From contig JACPFE010000461.1 in assembly GCA_016183145.1 (NCBI GenBank), positions 1 through 7,183 of the forward strand: 7,183 bases of DNA, read 5' to 3'. This document shows positions 1 to 6,248 of the stretch, piece by piece. The notes under the pieces were generated by a model that was not told the origin of the DNA, searched no databases, and saw only the letters and a program-made list of their open reading frames with translations. The DNA is from Deltaproteobacteria bacterium. Lineage in GTDB: Bacteria > Desulfobacterota > Binatia > UBA9968. Numbering within the stretch: position 1 is the stretch's first letter; each line of letters begins with the position of its first letter. The position numbers were made by a program, and so were the translations under genes.

Positions 1-830
1 ATCACGACGGGAAAGTACTCGGGCAAACAGCCAGCCATGACCGCGTTGGCGGCAATCTTTTCAATCGTGGCAATCCCATTGAGCGGAGGAACGATACCAA
101 GTCTTTCGTCTTTGTCAAAGCCACTCGCTTCAATCATCTCGCCAACTGCCTCACGCGTTGGCGGCAGGACTGGCAGGCCGTCGGTCCAACCTTTTTTTGC
201 CAGGTATTGAAACATTCGAACGGGACTTTCTGGGACTGCCAGCGATTCAGGCTTAGACTCTCGGTTATCAGCCGGCTTCAGGGAATCATCGTTGCGCACA
301 GGCGCGCCGGTGAGGGCTGCAATAATCGATTCGATATTTGATTCGGCTAAGGATCTTAGCGAATCAAAAGAAATGGAACTGACCGGGTGTGGGACCTTAA
401 TAAGGGGAAGATCGCTCAATCCACGGGTTTGAGCCTCCATTTTTGCGAGAACAAGAAATTCCTCAGTAACGATGGTAGCAGTCGGAATTCCCGCCGCCTC
501 AAGCAGGGCCGAGTCGTGGATACTCCACGACGTGCAAGAGCCTCAATCGGCAAAGGCGTTGACGACAACGTCGCACTTTTCTATGAGATCCTGGACACAA
601 TCGGCCTCGGTGCGGCTCATCTTCCGCCTAAAAACAATTTCAACCCCGTCGTATCGTTGCTTTAAAAGTTCGCCTACATAGCCGAGAAATCTATCTGCAT
701 TTGGCTTACTGTTGTCTAGCAAACCGACGCGTTTACGATGCAATCGAAAATGCTTTCTATGTGCCGGCCCGGTTTTCTTGAATTCTCGTGTTGCTGTAGG
801 ATCGATGATCTCAATCAGGCGTTCTTCCAT
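1..830 (-). CDS. UGSC selenoprotein fused to a TDGLPV-family domain (partial, in-frame UGA = Sec96)
   Basis: A two-domain protein; 276 residues are visible and the C-terminus runs off the left edge. Residues about 30-190 form a UGSC-type domain: GLLDN at 36-40, a conserved Cys-Asp at 86-87, then D95, Sec96 (TGA at 543-545), G97, S98, C99, followed by SWS-HD and a later VPHP. Sec and Cys form a U-x-x-C pair, the layout of a redox centre; catalysis itself is inferred. After a polar Pro/Glu/Lys-rich linker (about 190-205) a second domain begins near Met206, with TDGLPV, PPT and NAVMAGC motifs matching the separate protein at 2012-3097. The reading frame has no other stop down to base 1. The ATG at 828-830 follows AAAGGGG by about 6 nt, a good ribosome binding site. 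A standard gene caller would end this gene at 543 with a false 95-residue product. The family's reaction is unknown to me. Confidence 0.87.
513..531 (-). promoter_or_regulatory. Putative bacterial SECIS hairpin (fused UGSC gene)
   Basis: In the mRNA, GUCGUGG pairs perfectly with CCACGAC (7 bp) around the loop AGUAU. The stem starts 11 nt after the UGA, close to the spacing known for the SelB-binding stem-loop in bacterial formate dehydrogenase mRNAs. The loop carries a G-U dinucleotide, a known feature of bacterial SECIS loops. The hairpin lies inside codons for S-W-S-I-H-D, so part of its conservation could come from the protein sequence. Confidence 0.72.
543..545 (-). other. Recoded UGA codon (selenocysteine 96)
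   Basis: This TGA interrupts the fused UGSC gene inside D-U-G-S-C. Homology to the gene at 3130-3675 continues with no gap on both sides of the codon. The paralogue has TGA at the identical aligned position, and at least five other genes in the window use TGA as a true stop. Confidence 0.88.
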
Positions 831-993
831 AGTCGTCCCCTTTCAACCGCCACTTTGTTAACACGGCCGACATCCTTATTTTCGCCTTGCAACGTGCTCT
901 TAAACTTGCCTCAATCGCCGTTGAGCAACCAGCCCGGGAAGATTTTGCGTTTCCCCTCAGCCGCCAGCGAATTTCGTCGTCACGAGCAGCACG
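831..993 (-). other. Intergenic gap before the fused UGSC gene
   Basis: This is the longest gap in the selenoprotein cluster (163 nt); the other gaps there are 16-94 nt. I see the Shine-Dalgarno sequence for the gene at 830 but no convincing -35/-10 pair, terminator hairpin or small gene. It may hold a separate promoter that I cannot recognise. Confidence 0.4.
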
Positions 994-1995
994 CTACTTG
1001 ACTATAGAGTTATAGAGCTGACTCAGCTCTTCGAAATTCACCAGCGATTCCGATTTGACGGTCTGGACTTTAACGCCTTGAAGAAGCCGGGGATACTTGA
1101 TGGCTATACCCCGCCGCGCCACCTCTCTTCCCATTTTGGCCAACAACTGTTGTCCTTCAGCGGATAGGAGATAGTCAATAAACAATTTTGCCGCGTTCGG
1201 GTGCGGCGCGCGTTTCGGCAAGAGCAAATGCCCCGCTCGCGCAATCACCGGATCGGCCTGGATAATTTCTATCGGCGCGCCCCGCGATTGCAGCTCCAGG
1301 GCCTGATAGCCGAAAAGGTTTACCGCCAAGGAGAACTCTCCCGCCGCTAATAGTTCCGTCTGGAGGGCGTGACCGCGCACCATACTGGGATCCTGCTTCA
1401 TCAGAGACCGGAAATAATTCACCGTCCGCTCTTTTCCCCAAATCGAAACGAGCGGCGCGAACCACTTCGCGTCATCATTGTCCAAGCCCATCTTTCCCTT
1501 CCACTTCCGATCAAGAAGGTCCGCGTAAGCTTTGGGGATCTCTCTCTGAGAGAGTAAGCGGGTGTTGTAAGCCATTACGTTCGTGAGTACGTACATACAA
1601 CAGGGCATCATGGCGTCGGGGTCCTTGAACTCATCCGGAAACGCCTCCATCTCGTCAGACCGGTATGACTGAAGGAAACCTTTGCTTTTCAGCACCCAGG
1701 CATTGAATGTATCGAGGTTGATGACGTCCACCAGAGGATTCCCCGCGCGCTCTTCCGTCATAACTCGGCTCAATATCCGGGAGGGACCGGCCCGCAGTGC
1801 TTGTACCTTAATCGGCGGGTACTTTTTCTCGAACCCTTCACTCAATCGTGAAATTTGATCCTGCGGCACACTTGCATAAAAGACGACAGCCCCTTCTTTC
1901 CTAGCGCTTTCGAGCATGGTAGCGGCATGACCCTTATTCAATGGAACTGCCAGACTGGTTAGCGCCCAGACAAGAACGGCATGTTTAAGCAGCAT
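994..1995 (-). CDS. ABC-type extracellular substrate-binding protein (family 1, iron/PotD-like fold)
   Basis: A periplasmic solute-binding protein of 333 aa, a usual length for the family. Residues 1-24 look like a Sec signal peptide: MLLKH, a hydrophobic core, then likely cleavage after GHA. The mature part opens with an ESARKEG-x-VVFYAS strand-turn pattern, typical of bacterial extracellular solute-binding proteins (the AfuA/FbpA-like and PotD-like group). There is no lipobox Cys. No permease or ATPase gene is present in the window, so the ligand and transporter are unknown. The ATG at 1993-1995 lies 16 nt after the stop of the upstream gene, with AAGGA about 10 nt before it, so the two are probably co-transcribed. 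Location between the TDGLPV gene and the fused selenoprotein suggests delivery of the pathway's substrate; that is inference. Confidence 0.86.
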   Translation of the reverse strand: MLLKHAVLVWALTSLAVPLNKGHAATMLESARKEGAVVFYASVPQDQISRLSEGFEKKYPPIKVQALRAGPSRILSRVMTEERAGNPLVDVINLDTFNAWVLKSKGFLQSYRSDEMEAFPDEFKDPDAMMPCCMYVLTNVMAYNTRLLSQREIPKAYADLLDRKWKGKMGLDNDDAKWFAPLVSIWGKERTVNYFRSLMKQDPSMVRGHALQTELLAAGEFSLAVNLFGYQALELQSRGAPIEIIQADPVIARAGHLLLPKRAPHPNAAKLFIDYLLSAEGQQLLAKMGREVARRGIAIKYPRLLQGVKVQTVKSESLVNFEELSQLYNSIVK

Positions 1996-2011
1996 AGGAT
2001 TTTTTTCCTTC

Positions 2012-3097
2012 TCAGCTAATTTTGGCGCGAATCGCAGGATCGATTTTTAATGTAACGGGTGTGGAACGGGCGTTGGCCGGGAAGAACACTGATTGACGGC
2101 CGGGCCCGCCAGCTACCACCACCGCGATATCGTCCGCTTTGTCGGCAATACTCACCGTACCGTCGGGCCATAGATTGGTCGAGCACTTCAGCATTTGGTC
2201 GAAACTGAGTGTTTCACCGCTGTCCGGATGATAGTTTTCTTCAAAGCGGCAACGCGCATTGACAAAAAAATATTCTCGCACCTCGGCCTTCGATATGCCG
2301 TCTTTGTGGATTTGTTTAGCAGTCTCCGGACCCAAAACCACCAGCGGTCTGGCGCCGTTGCCTAGCCCTTGGAGCATCGGACCCACCGGTCTCATTCCAT
2401 AGGCGAGCGACTGCAGCGCGCCTAATCCCTTGGTTGTCCATCCGGCACCAATCCGGCATAAAGAGCCCGCGGCAAAAATAGTCAACGTACTGTCGCTCGG
2501 GTCAAATCCTTTCTCGACGTGGTAAGGCACCCACGGCGACGCTTCTTCGTTTTCACCCCAACAAAGCGTGTATTTGCCGGGCCATCCATGGCAAGACTTG
2601 TCGGTCACCCCGGGAACCACGCCGCCGATGTTGAGTTGGATCAATCGAATGGCTCTTCCTATCGTAGCATTGGACATTGTGCCTGGACCGAACAAATTGT
2701 TTGAGCAATTCAGGTCGATTTCCTTTCTGATAGGGCCGTTTAACATAACTGAAACGCCATAACCGCCGGTGGAAGCGAGCACTCCCAAAAGAACGAACTC
2801 CGGGCAAGCCATCGCTTCCACCGCGGTGACAAGCACAGGCATATGTTCCGGTCGACAGCCCGCCATCACGGCATTGATCGCAATGGCTTCAACTGTGGCT
2901 GGTGACCATTCCGGCGGGAGTAAAGCGATTTCGAAATCGGGATCGAGCGAGACTCCCTCGCACATCCTCATCACCCGGTCCTCGGTAGGAGGAAATACCG
3001 GGAGGCCATCCGTCATGCCGTTTGCGTAAAGGTATTCATTGGCCTCTTCGATGGAATCGCCGATTTGGATTCGCTGAGCTTTCAGTGCCATAATCAA
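2012..3097 (-). CDS. TDGLPV-family protein of unknown function (UGSC partner)
   Basis: A soluble protein of 361 aa with no signal peptide or membrane segment. I cannot assign it an enzyme activity. Visible landmarks are TDGLPVFPPT at 29-38, LLPPEW near 59-64, NAVMAGC at 75-81, CSNN at 131-134, a Cys-His-Gly-Trp stretch near 169-172, and a late VVVAGGPGRQS at 326-336. Several cysteines (81, 131, 169, 179, 214, 283, 305) could serve redox or metal roles. Its first ~90 residues align well with the C-terminal domain of the fused selenoprotein at 1-830. It lies 32 nt after the free-standing UGSC gene and 16 nt before the substrate-binding gene, as in an operon. Start choice is open: TTG at 3097 has AGAGGA at about 8 nt, while ATG at 3091 (359 aa) has only GGTGA nearby. 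The TGA at 2012-2014 is a real stop: no UGSC motif follows. Confidence 0.85.
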   Translation of the reverse strand: MIMALKAQRIQIGDSIEEANEYLYANGMTDGLPVFPPTEDRVMRMCEGVSLDPDFEIALLPPEWSPATVEAIAINAVMAGCRPEHMPVLVTAVEAMACPEFVLLGVLASTGGYGVSVMLNGPIRKEIDLNCSNNLFGPGTMSNATIGRAIRLIQLNIGGVVPGVTDKSCHGWPGKYTLCWGENEEASPWVPYHVEKGFDPSDSTLTIFAAGSLCRIGAGWTTKGLGALQSLAYGMRPVGPMLQGLGNGARPLVVLGPETAKQIHKDGISKAEVREYFFVNARCRFEENYHPDSGETLSFDQMLKCSTNLWPDGTVSIADKADDIAVVVAGGPGRQSVFFPANARSTPVTLKIDPAIRAKIS

Positions 3098-3129
3098 TCA
3101 CCAAATCCTCTCAGGCAAAAAGACCGGCT

Positions 3130-3675
3130 CTAAACCGGACGTTCACGAATAGGACGAGGCTTGATCAACGCCGCTATGACTCGATCGATCGCCGACTTCG
3201 CCTTTTTCGTAACTTCTCCCGGCTCGACCCCACTAAATGGATGGGGCACGATGACAATGCCCGCCCCCGGTATCCCAAGGGCTTTGGCCTGAACTCGCGC
3301 TGTGTGCTCAAAAACATCCGTACAGATCACTGCACCCGGGATGCCGCGCTTTTCAAATTCGATAAGGTCGTGGACACTCCACGAGGAGCAGGAACCTCAG
3401 TCACCGCTGCCGGTGATGATCGTGTCGCATTGCTCTGCCATTTCATCCAAGAGATCCCGGGGAATACCCCTTAACGGTGACGGCTTGCGGCGGCGGATCG
3501 TGGCGAAAGTAAACTTTTCTTTAAGTAATTCTTCGGTGCAATCAAGGTAAACGTCGAAGTTGCGTTTCCCGTTGTCTAACAGTCCGATTGTCCTGCCGTT
3601 TAAATCAGGCGGGCGAGAAGCGAGATGTACGCTACCGCCGCTTCTGTTTACCCGTGGGCTTAGGATGGTGATCAT
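3130..3675 (-). CDS. UGSC-family selenoprotein (in-frame UGA = Sec93)
   Basis: A 181-residue single-domain selenoprotein. Landmarks are GLLDN at 31-35, Cys-Asp at 83-84, then G91, D92, Sec93 (TGA at 3397-3399), G94, S95, C96, SSWS, then a GIPGA segment and VPHP toward the C-terminus. Sec93 and Cys96 form a U-x-x-C pair like other thiol/selenol redox sites. The family was, to my recollection, reported as 'UGSC-containing protein' in marine metagenome selenoproteome surveys; its reaction is not known. The ATG at 3673-3675 follows AAAGGAG by about 9 nt. Read with the standard code, this gene falls into two false ORFs (3397-3675 and 3130-3330). The second half is in the same frame with no stop between. 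It lies 94 nt after the LLM oxidoreductase and 32 nt before the TDGLPV gene. Translation requires SelA, SelB, SelC and SelD encoded elsewhere. Confidence 0.9.
3368..3384 (-). promoter_or_regulatory. Putative bacterial SECIS hairpin (free-standing UGSC gene)
   Basis: UCGUGG pairs with CCACGA (6 bp perfect) around the loop AGUGU. The stem starts 12 nt after the UGA. Position, stem sequence and loop nearly match the hairpin at 513-531, although the flanking bases and several codons between UGA and stem differ. Confidence 0.72.
3397..3399 (-). other. Recoded UGA codon (selenocysteine 93)
   Basis: This TGA falls inside G-D-U-G-S-C. The frame is open both before and after it, the downstream part encodes residues alignable to the paralogue, and a hairpin follows at the expected spacing. 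Confidence 0.9.
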
Positions 3676-3702
3676 TTGATGATTCTCCTTTGCTTCTCCA
3701 CG

Positions 3703-3720
3703 CTACGCGCCCTACGCGCC
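3703..3720. repeat. 9-bp perfect tandem duplication
   Basis: CTACGCGCC occurs twice in a row in the 94-nt gap between the LLM oxidoreductase and the UGSC gene, just upstream of the UGSC ribosome binding site. It is probably a slippage duplication; no function is evident. Confidence 0.75.
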
Positions 3721-3769
3721 AGTCTTTTCCCGGTTTGTATCCTTCCCTTCATCGATAAACAAGCCGAAC

Positions 3770-4738
3770 TCACCGAGGACGAATTCCCTCTGACGCACCG
3801 ACCAACGGCGCCACCTTCTCCCGAAAAATTGCCAGTTGATCAACTTCGTCTGAGACGGGCCAGAGAAAAACCCGCTGAACGCCCGCCGCCCGGTAGGCGG
3901 CGAGCTTTTCGGCGCAGGCTTGCGGGTCTCCGACAAGGAGCCGTTCTCGGAGCTGGTCGACGGGGCGTTTCAGCAACGCGCCGATGGTTTCAGACAAAGC
4001 GCGGTCCGCTTCTGCCTGCTCTGCCGTAATGTACATGAACATGGTGACGAGAGCGTTGGGGAAGCTTTTCGGATCTTTGCCGATGTTCGTAAGTTGGACC
4101 CGCAGTTTCTCCAGCCCCAACCGGAACTGATCCGGCGTCGTGTTATAAGCGGAGGCCAACCATCCGTCCCCAAGTCGTGCGACGCGGCGCAGGCCCGCGT
4201 CCGAACCCCAACTGCCGATCCAGATCGGCAGACTCGGTCTCTGGAGCGGCTTGGGCTCGAGATCGATCCCTGCCGTCGAATAGAAACGCCCGGTAAATTG
4301 ACTTCCATCGGCGCTCCACAGAGCGCGCAAAAACTGCACGGCCTCGTCGCATCTTTTCCAGCGCTCCTCATAGTCGATGCCCATGATCTCGTAGTCGCGC
4401 GCCGAGGAACCCGGTCCCACACCGACGAACAGCCGGCCATTGGAAAGAATATCGATGGCGGCCAGCGCCTTAGCCAATTGTACCGGACCGCGCACAACCG
4501 GCAGGGCCACGCTCGTCCCCACCGCCATTTTGCCGGTATGGGATAGCACGGCAGCAAGCGCGGTCGGCGCGTCGAGCCAGGGGCGGGAATAAATCAAGTG
4601 GTCGTTCGTCGAAACGGCTTTAAAGCCGAGTTCCTCAGCCTGGCGCACGTACGCGCACAACCGCTCCAAAGAAAAGCGTTCGAATCCGAAATCGATGACC
4701 GGAAGATGGACGCCGTAATCCAATTCCCTCCCCTTCAT
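3770..4738 (-). CDS. LLM-class flavin (FMN or F420)-dependent oxidoreductase
   Basis: A luciferase-like TIM-barrel oxidoreductase of 322 aa, full length for the family. Typical marks are the N-terminal YGVHLP strand, the AEELGF-x-AVSTNDH segment at 34-47 that lines the active site, a TSVALPVVRGPVQLAK stretch at 75-90, SNGRLFVGVGPGSS at 99-112, an EERWKRCDEAV helix near 124-134, and PLQRPSLPIWIGS at 164-176. These match F420- or FMN-dependent monooxygenases and reductases; the cofactor cannot be decided by eye. Such enzymes oxidise small organic compounds, for example alkanesulfonates, or reduce F420-linked substrates. The ATG at 4736-4738 has no strong Shine-Dalgarno sequence. It is the first gene of the selenoprotein cluster in transcription order and may be co-transcribed with the UGSC gene 94 nt downstream. 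It ends in TGA. Confidence 0.9.
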   Translation of the reverse strand: MKGRELDYGVHLPVIDFGFERFSLERLCAYVRQAEELGFKAVSTNDHLIYSRPWLDAPTALAAVLSHTGKMAVGTSVALPVVRGPVQLAKALAAIDILSNGRLFVGVGPGSSARDYEIMGIDYEERWKRCDEAVQFLRALWSADGSQFTGRFYSTAGIDLEPKPLQRPSLPIWIGSWGSDAGLRRVARLGDGWLASAYNTTPDQFRLGLEKLRVQLTNIGKDPKSFPNALVTMFMYITAEQAEADRALSETIGALLKRPVDQLRERLLVGDPQACAEKLAAYRAAGVQRVFLWPVSDEVDQLAIFREKVAPLVGASEGIRPR

Positions 4739-4827
4739 GACACGCGACGCTTTTTGTGTTTGCGCCGGCGATCACGTTAACCGCCCGGAACATTCGGTGG
4801 GCTCACCGTGGCGCTCAGTGGGGGCGA

Positions 4828-5352
4828 TCAGCCATCCGCTGGATCGCGCTGTTGGACCTCCATCCAGCGTCCATCGGCAAGTACAACCGACGTTTCGACC
4901 TGTCTCGCCGGGATTGACCAGTATCTCCGGAGCAGGGAGTCTTTGTGCCTGTTCGGGACGACTGTGAAGCCGTTCCTCCGATAGAACTCGATGGCCCACG
5001 ACGCATCCGCCCAGGTACCAATCAGGACTGGCTTGCCCGTAAGGCCCTCCACATGGCGCAGTAGCCTTGTCCCCACGCCCTTTCTCTGCATGGTTGGCGT
5101 GACGTAGGCGTGGCGCACCAAAGCGACTTCTCCCTTGTCCTGTATCCCCATCACACCTAACAGACGCCCGTCTTCCTCCGCTACCCAGAAAACGACGCCG
5201 TCCGCAATCTCATTTGCCAGTTCATCCGGCGGCATATAGGGTTCCCGCCACCGGTCGGCCGGTATCACTCCTCGATAAGCCTGGGCCGCGTCGTTGATAA
5301 TTGCCAACACCACCCCTAAATCCGCTTCCCGAAATTTTCTAATTAGCATCAT
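4828..5352 (-). CDS. GNAT-family N-acetyltransferase
   Basis: A cytosolic acetyl-CoA-dependent acyltransferase of 174 aa from the ATG at 5350-5352. It begins MMLIRKFREADL, the usual GNAT first strand. The acetyl-CoA pyrophosphate-binding loop is Q-R-K-G-V-G at about 89-94 after a HAYVTP strand, and the late WAIEFYRRNGF motif near 119-129 is the typical motif-B end. The acceptor substrate is unknown. About 25 residues follow the core domain (VETSVVLADGRWM and on). A GTG at 5370 has AGGTGA 9 nt before it and would add six residues, but it lies inside the predicted attC-like site, so I prefer the ATG; ATG at 5349 is equally possible. The gene sits at the downstream end of the accessory block, next to the higBA cassette. 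Small acetyltransferases are common integron cargo. Confidence 0.88.
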   Translation of the reverse strand: MMLIRKFREADLGVVLAIINDAAQAYRGVIPADRWREPYMPPDELANEIADGVVFWVAEEDGRLLGVMGIQDKGEVALVRHAYVTPTMQRKGVGTRLLRHVEGLTGKPVLIGTWADASWAIEFYRRNGFTVVPNRHKDSLLRRYWSIPARQVETSVVLADGRWMEVQQRDPADG

Positions 5353-5364
5353 CTGGTTAGAGGA

Positions 5365-5420
5365 GCCCACCGTTCCCGCTCACCTGCGGTCAGCCGACAG
5401 GTGAAGTGGGTTGGTTAGGC
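5365..5420 (-). repeat. attC-like site after higA
   Basis: In the direction of transcription the site opens with GCCTAAC (rc of 5414-5420), a perfect match to the attC half-site RYYYAAC. Then follow an inner stem TCACCTG/CAGGTGA (5398-5404 with 5380-5386, 11-nt loop), a further 5-pair segment with one G-U wobble, and GGTGGGC (rc of 5365-5371), one mismatch from GTTRRRY. Its 56-bp length and stem-spacer-core layout fit short attC sites. The higA stop codon TAA lies inside the first half-site. Confidence 0.45.
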
Positions 5421-5882
5421 CGAGATTCCTCCGGGGTAGAAGGTTGCCGGCGTCACCCCGAATCGCTTGCTCAATCGCTCGATGTGCTCTCGTGTAAGCC
5501 TTCGCTTCCCTCTGAGAATTTGCGAAACGACGGGCTGGCCCCCAAGCTCCTTAGCGAGATCGTACTGGCTTAAATCGTGCTGCTCAATGAGGAACCGAAG
5601 CACTTCCTCAGGGGTTGCCGGGCCGATAGGGAACTCCCTTTTCTCATACTGCTCGACGAAGGGAATGACGGCGCTCAGGTACTGGCCGACAGCCTTGCGG
5701 TTGTCGGCGTCCAAGCTTTCGGATTCCCGCATGAGGATGCGGATCGCCTCGCTGTACCCGTGGTGCATCTTCCTACTCCTGATGGGTTGCGGCGGCAGAT
5801 GGAGATAGAGCCACCGAAGCAGCTCGTTGTCTACCGGCGCCTCCAGCGGCCTGAGCTTCTTTTCAAGTGTTGCAATGGTCAT
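5415..5882 (-). CDS. higA: HigA-type antitoxin, XRE helix-turn-helix
   Basis: Antitoxin of a type II HigBA module, 155 aa. The N-terminal ~90 residues are the toxin-binding extension usual in the longer HigA proteins. The C-terminal part is an XRE/Cro helix-turn-helix: SQYDLAKELGGQPVVSQILRG near 105-125, then RLTREHIERLSKRFGV and PATFY. It should neutralise HigB and repress the higBA promoter. The start is the ATG at 5880-5882, one base after the higB TGA and 9 nt after GGAG; a longer GTG start at 5906 would lie inside higB and is less likely. The gene order toxin-then-antitoxin is typical of higBA. The TAA stop is embedded in GCCTAAC, an attC half-site. Confidence 0.9.
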   Translation of the reverse strand: MTIATLEKKLRPLEAPVDNELLRWLYLHLPPQPIRSRKMHHGYSEAIRILMRESESLDADNRKAVGQYLSAVIPFVEQYEKREFPIGPATPEEVLRFLIEQHDLSQYDLAKELGGQPVVSQILRGKRRLTREHIERLSKRFGVTPATFYPGGISA

Positions 5883-5883
5883 T

Positions 5884-6171
5884 TCACTTTCTCCAACGTC
5901 CCTCACCGTACTCGGCGTGCGTAAGCACGCACTCGATTGAAACGGATTGAAGAGCGTAATCCACGACAGCGATTAACCGGTACTTGTTCCCAGAGACGTC
6001 GAACACCGTGTGCGGCTTGACCTGATCCGCTGAACCAAAGGTCTTCTTGAGCTCAACGAAGTGCTTGAAGCTGTTCGACTCCATGGCCTGCGTCCAGCTC
6101 TTGAGAGAGGACCTGGAGTCGGGATGTTTCCGCGCGAATAGCTGGATCAAATCCCGCCCGATGAGCTTCAC
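5884..6171 (-). CDS. higB: HigB-type toxin (RelE-like mRNA interferase)
   Basis: Toxin of the HigBA module, 95 aa from the GTG at 6169-6171. Family marks are the FARKHPDSRSSLKSW segment, FKHFVELKKTFGSADQV, the VFDVSGNKYRLIAVVDY core and the C-terminal VLTHAEYGEGRWRK, which carries the conserved His and Lys/Arg residues of HigB toxins. The family cleaves mRNA on the ribosome. An upstream ATG at 6198 would add nine residues (MIAFCYHRL) but lies between the predicted -35 and -10, so it cannot be on the transcript from that promoter. The GTG start also aligns with the usual family N-terminus (V-K-L-I). The GTG lies 7 nt after the -10, implying leaderless translation. One base separates its stop from higA. 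Confidence 0.88.
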   Translation of the reverse strand: MKLIGRDLIQLFARKHPDSRSSLKSWTQAMESNSFKHFVELKKTFGSADQVKPHTVFDVSGNKYRLIAVVDYALQSVSIECVLTHAEYGEGRWRK

Positions 6172-6176
6172 CAAGC

Positions 6177-6199
6177 GATGATAGCAGAACGCTATCATC
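6177..6199. promoter_or_regulatory. Probable HigA operator (9-bp inverted repeat)
   Basis: GATGATAGC and GCTATCATC are perfect 9-bp arms separated by 5 nt. One arm abuts the -35 and the other covers the -10 of the higBA promoter. A two-fold symmetric site there is what autorepression by a dimeric XRE protein such as HigA requires. Confidence 0.7.
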
Positions 6200-6205
6200 T
6201 GTCAA
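6178..6205 (-). promoter_or_regulatory. Predicted sigma-70 promoter of higBA
   Basis: TTGACA (rc of 6200-6205, perfect -35) and TATCAT (rc of 6178-6183, one off the TATAAT -10) are separated by 16 bp. Transcription would start about at the GTG of higB, giving a leaderless mRNA. Confidence 0.68.
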
Positions 6206-6248
6206 AGGCCCCGTTGGAATCAGTATCCACCGCCCGGCGTAGGTGAGG

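Noticed and set aside
543..830. A complete 95-aa protein ending at TGA 543
   Set aside because: The frame continues with clear homology beyond the TGA; this is the N-terminal part of the fused selenoprotein.
738..1001. Plus-strand 87-aa ORF spanning the 831-993 gap
   Set aside because: It mostly overlaps the selenoprotein start antisense, has no recognisable domain and no good ribosome binding site.
2012..2014. TGA of the TDGLPV gene as another selenocysteine codon
   Set aside because: No conserved motif or hairpin follows, and the next gene's ribosome binding site and ATG come directly after.
3130..3330. A separate 66-aa gene starting at GTG 3330
   Set aside because: It is in frame with the upstream UGSC part, has no ribosome binding site, and is the C-terminal portion of the selenoprotein.
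3920..4546. Plus-strand 208-aa ORF
   Set aside because: It is the antisense shadow of the LLM oxidoreductase; its composition is Arg/Gln-rich and matches no family I know.
4739..4827. attC site after the acetyltransferase gene
   Set aside because: The stop TGA is not in a core heptamer and I found no paired RYYYAAC/GTTRRRY cores; only GTTAACG and a short CGGTG/CACCG palindrome are present.
6196..6198. ATG at 6198 as the higB start
   Set aside because: It lies between the predicted -35 and -10 elements and inside the operator repeat; the GTG at 6171 fits the family N-terminus.
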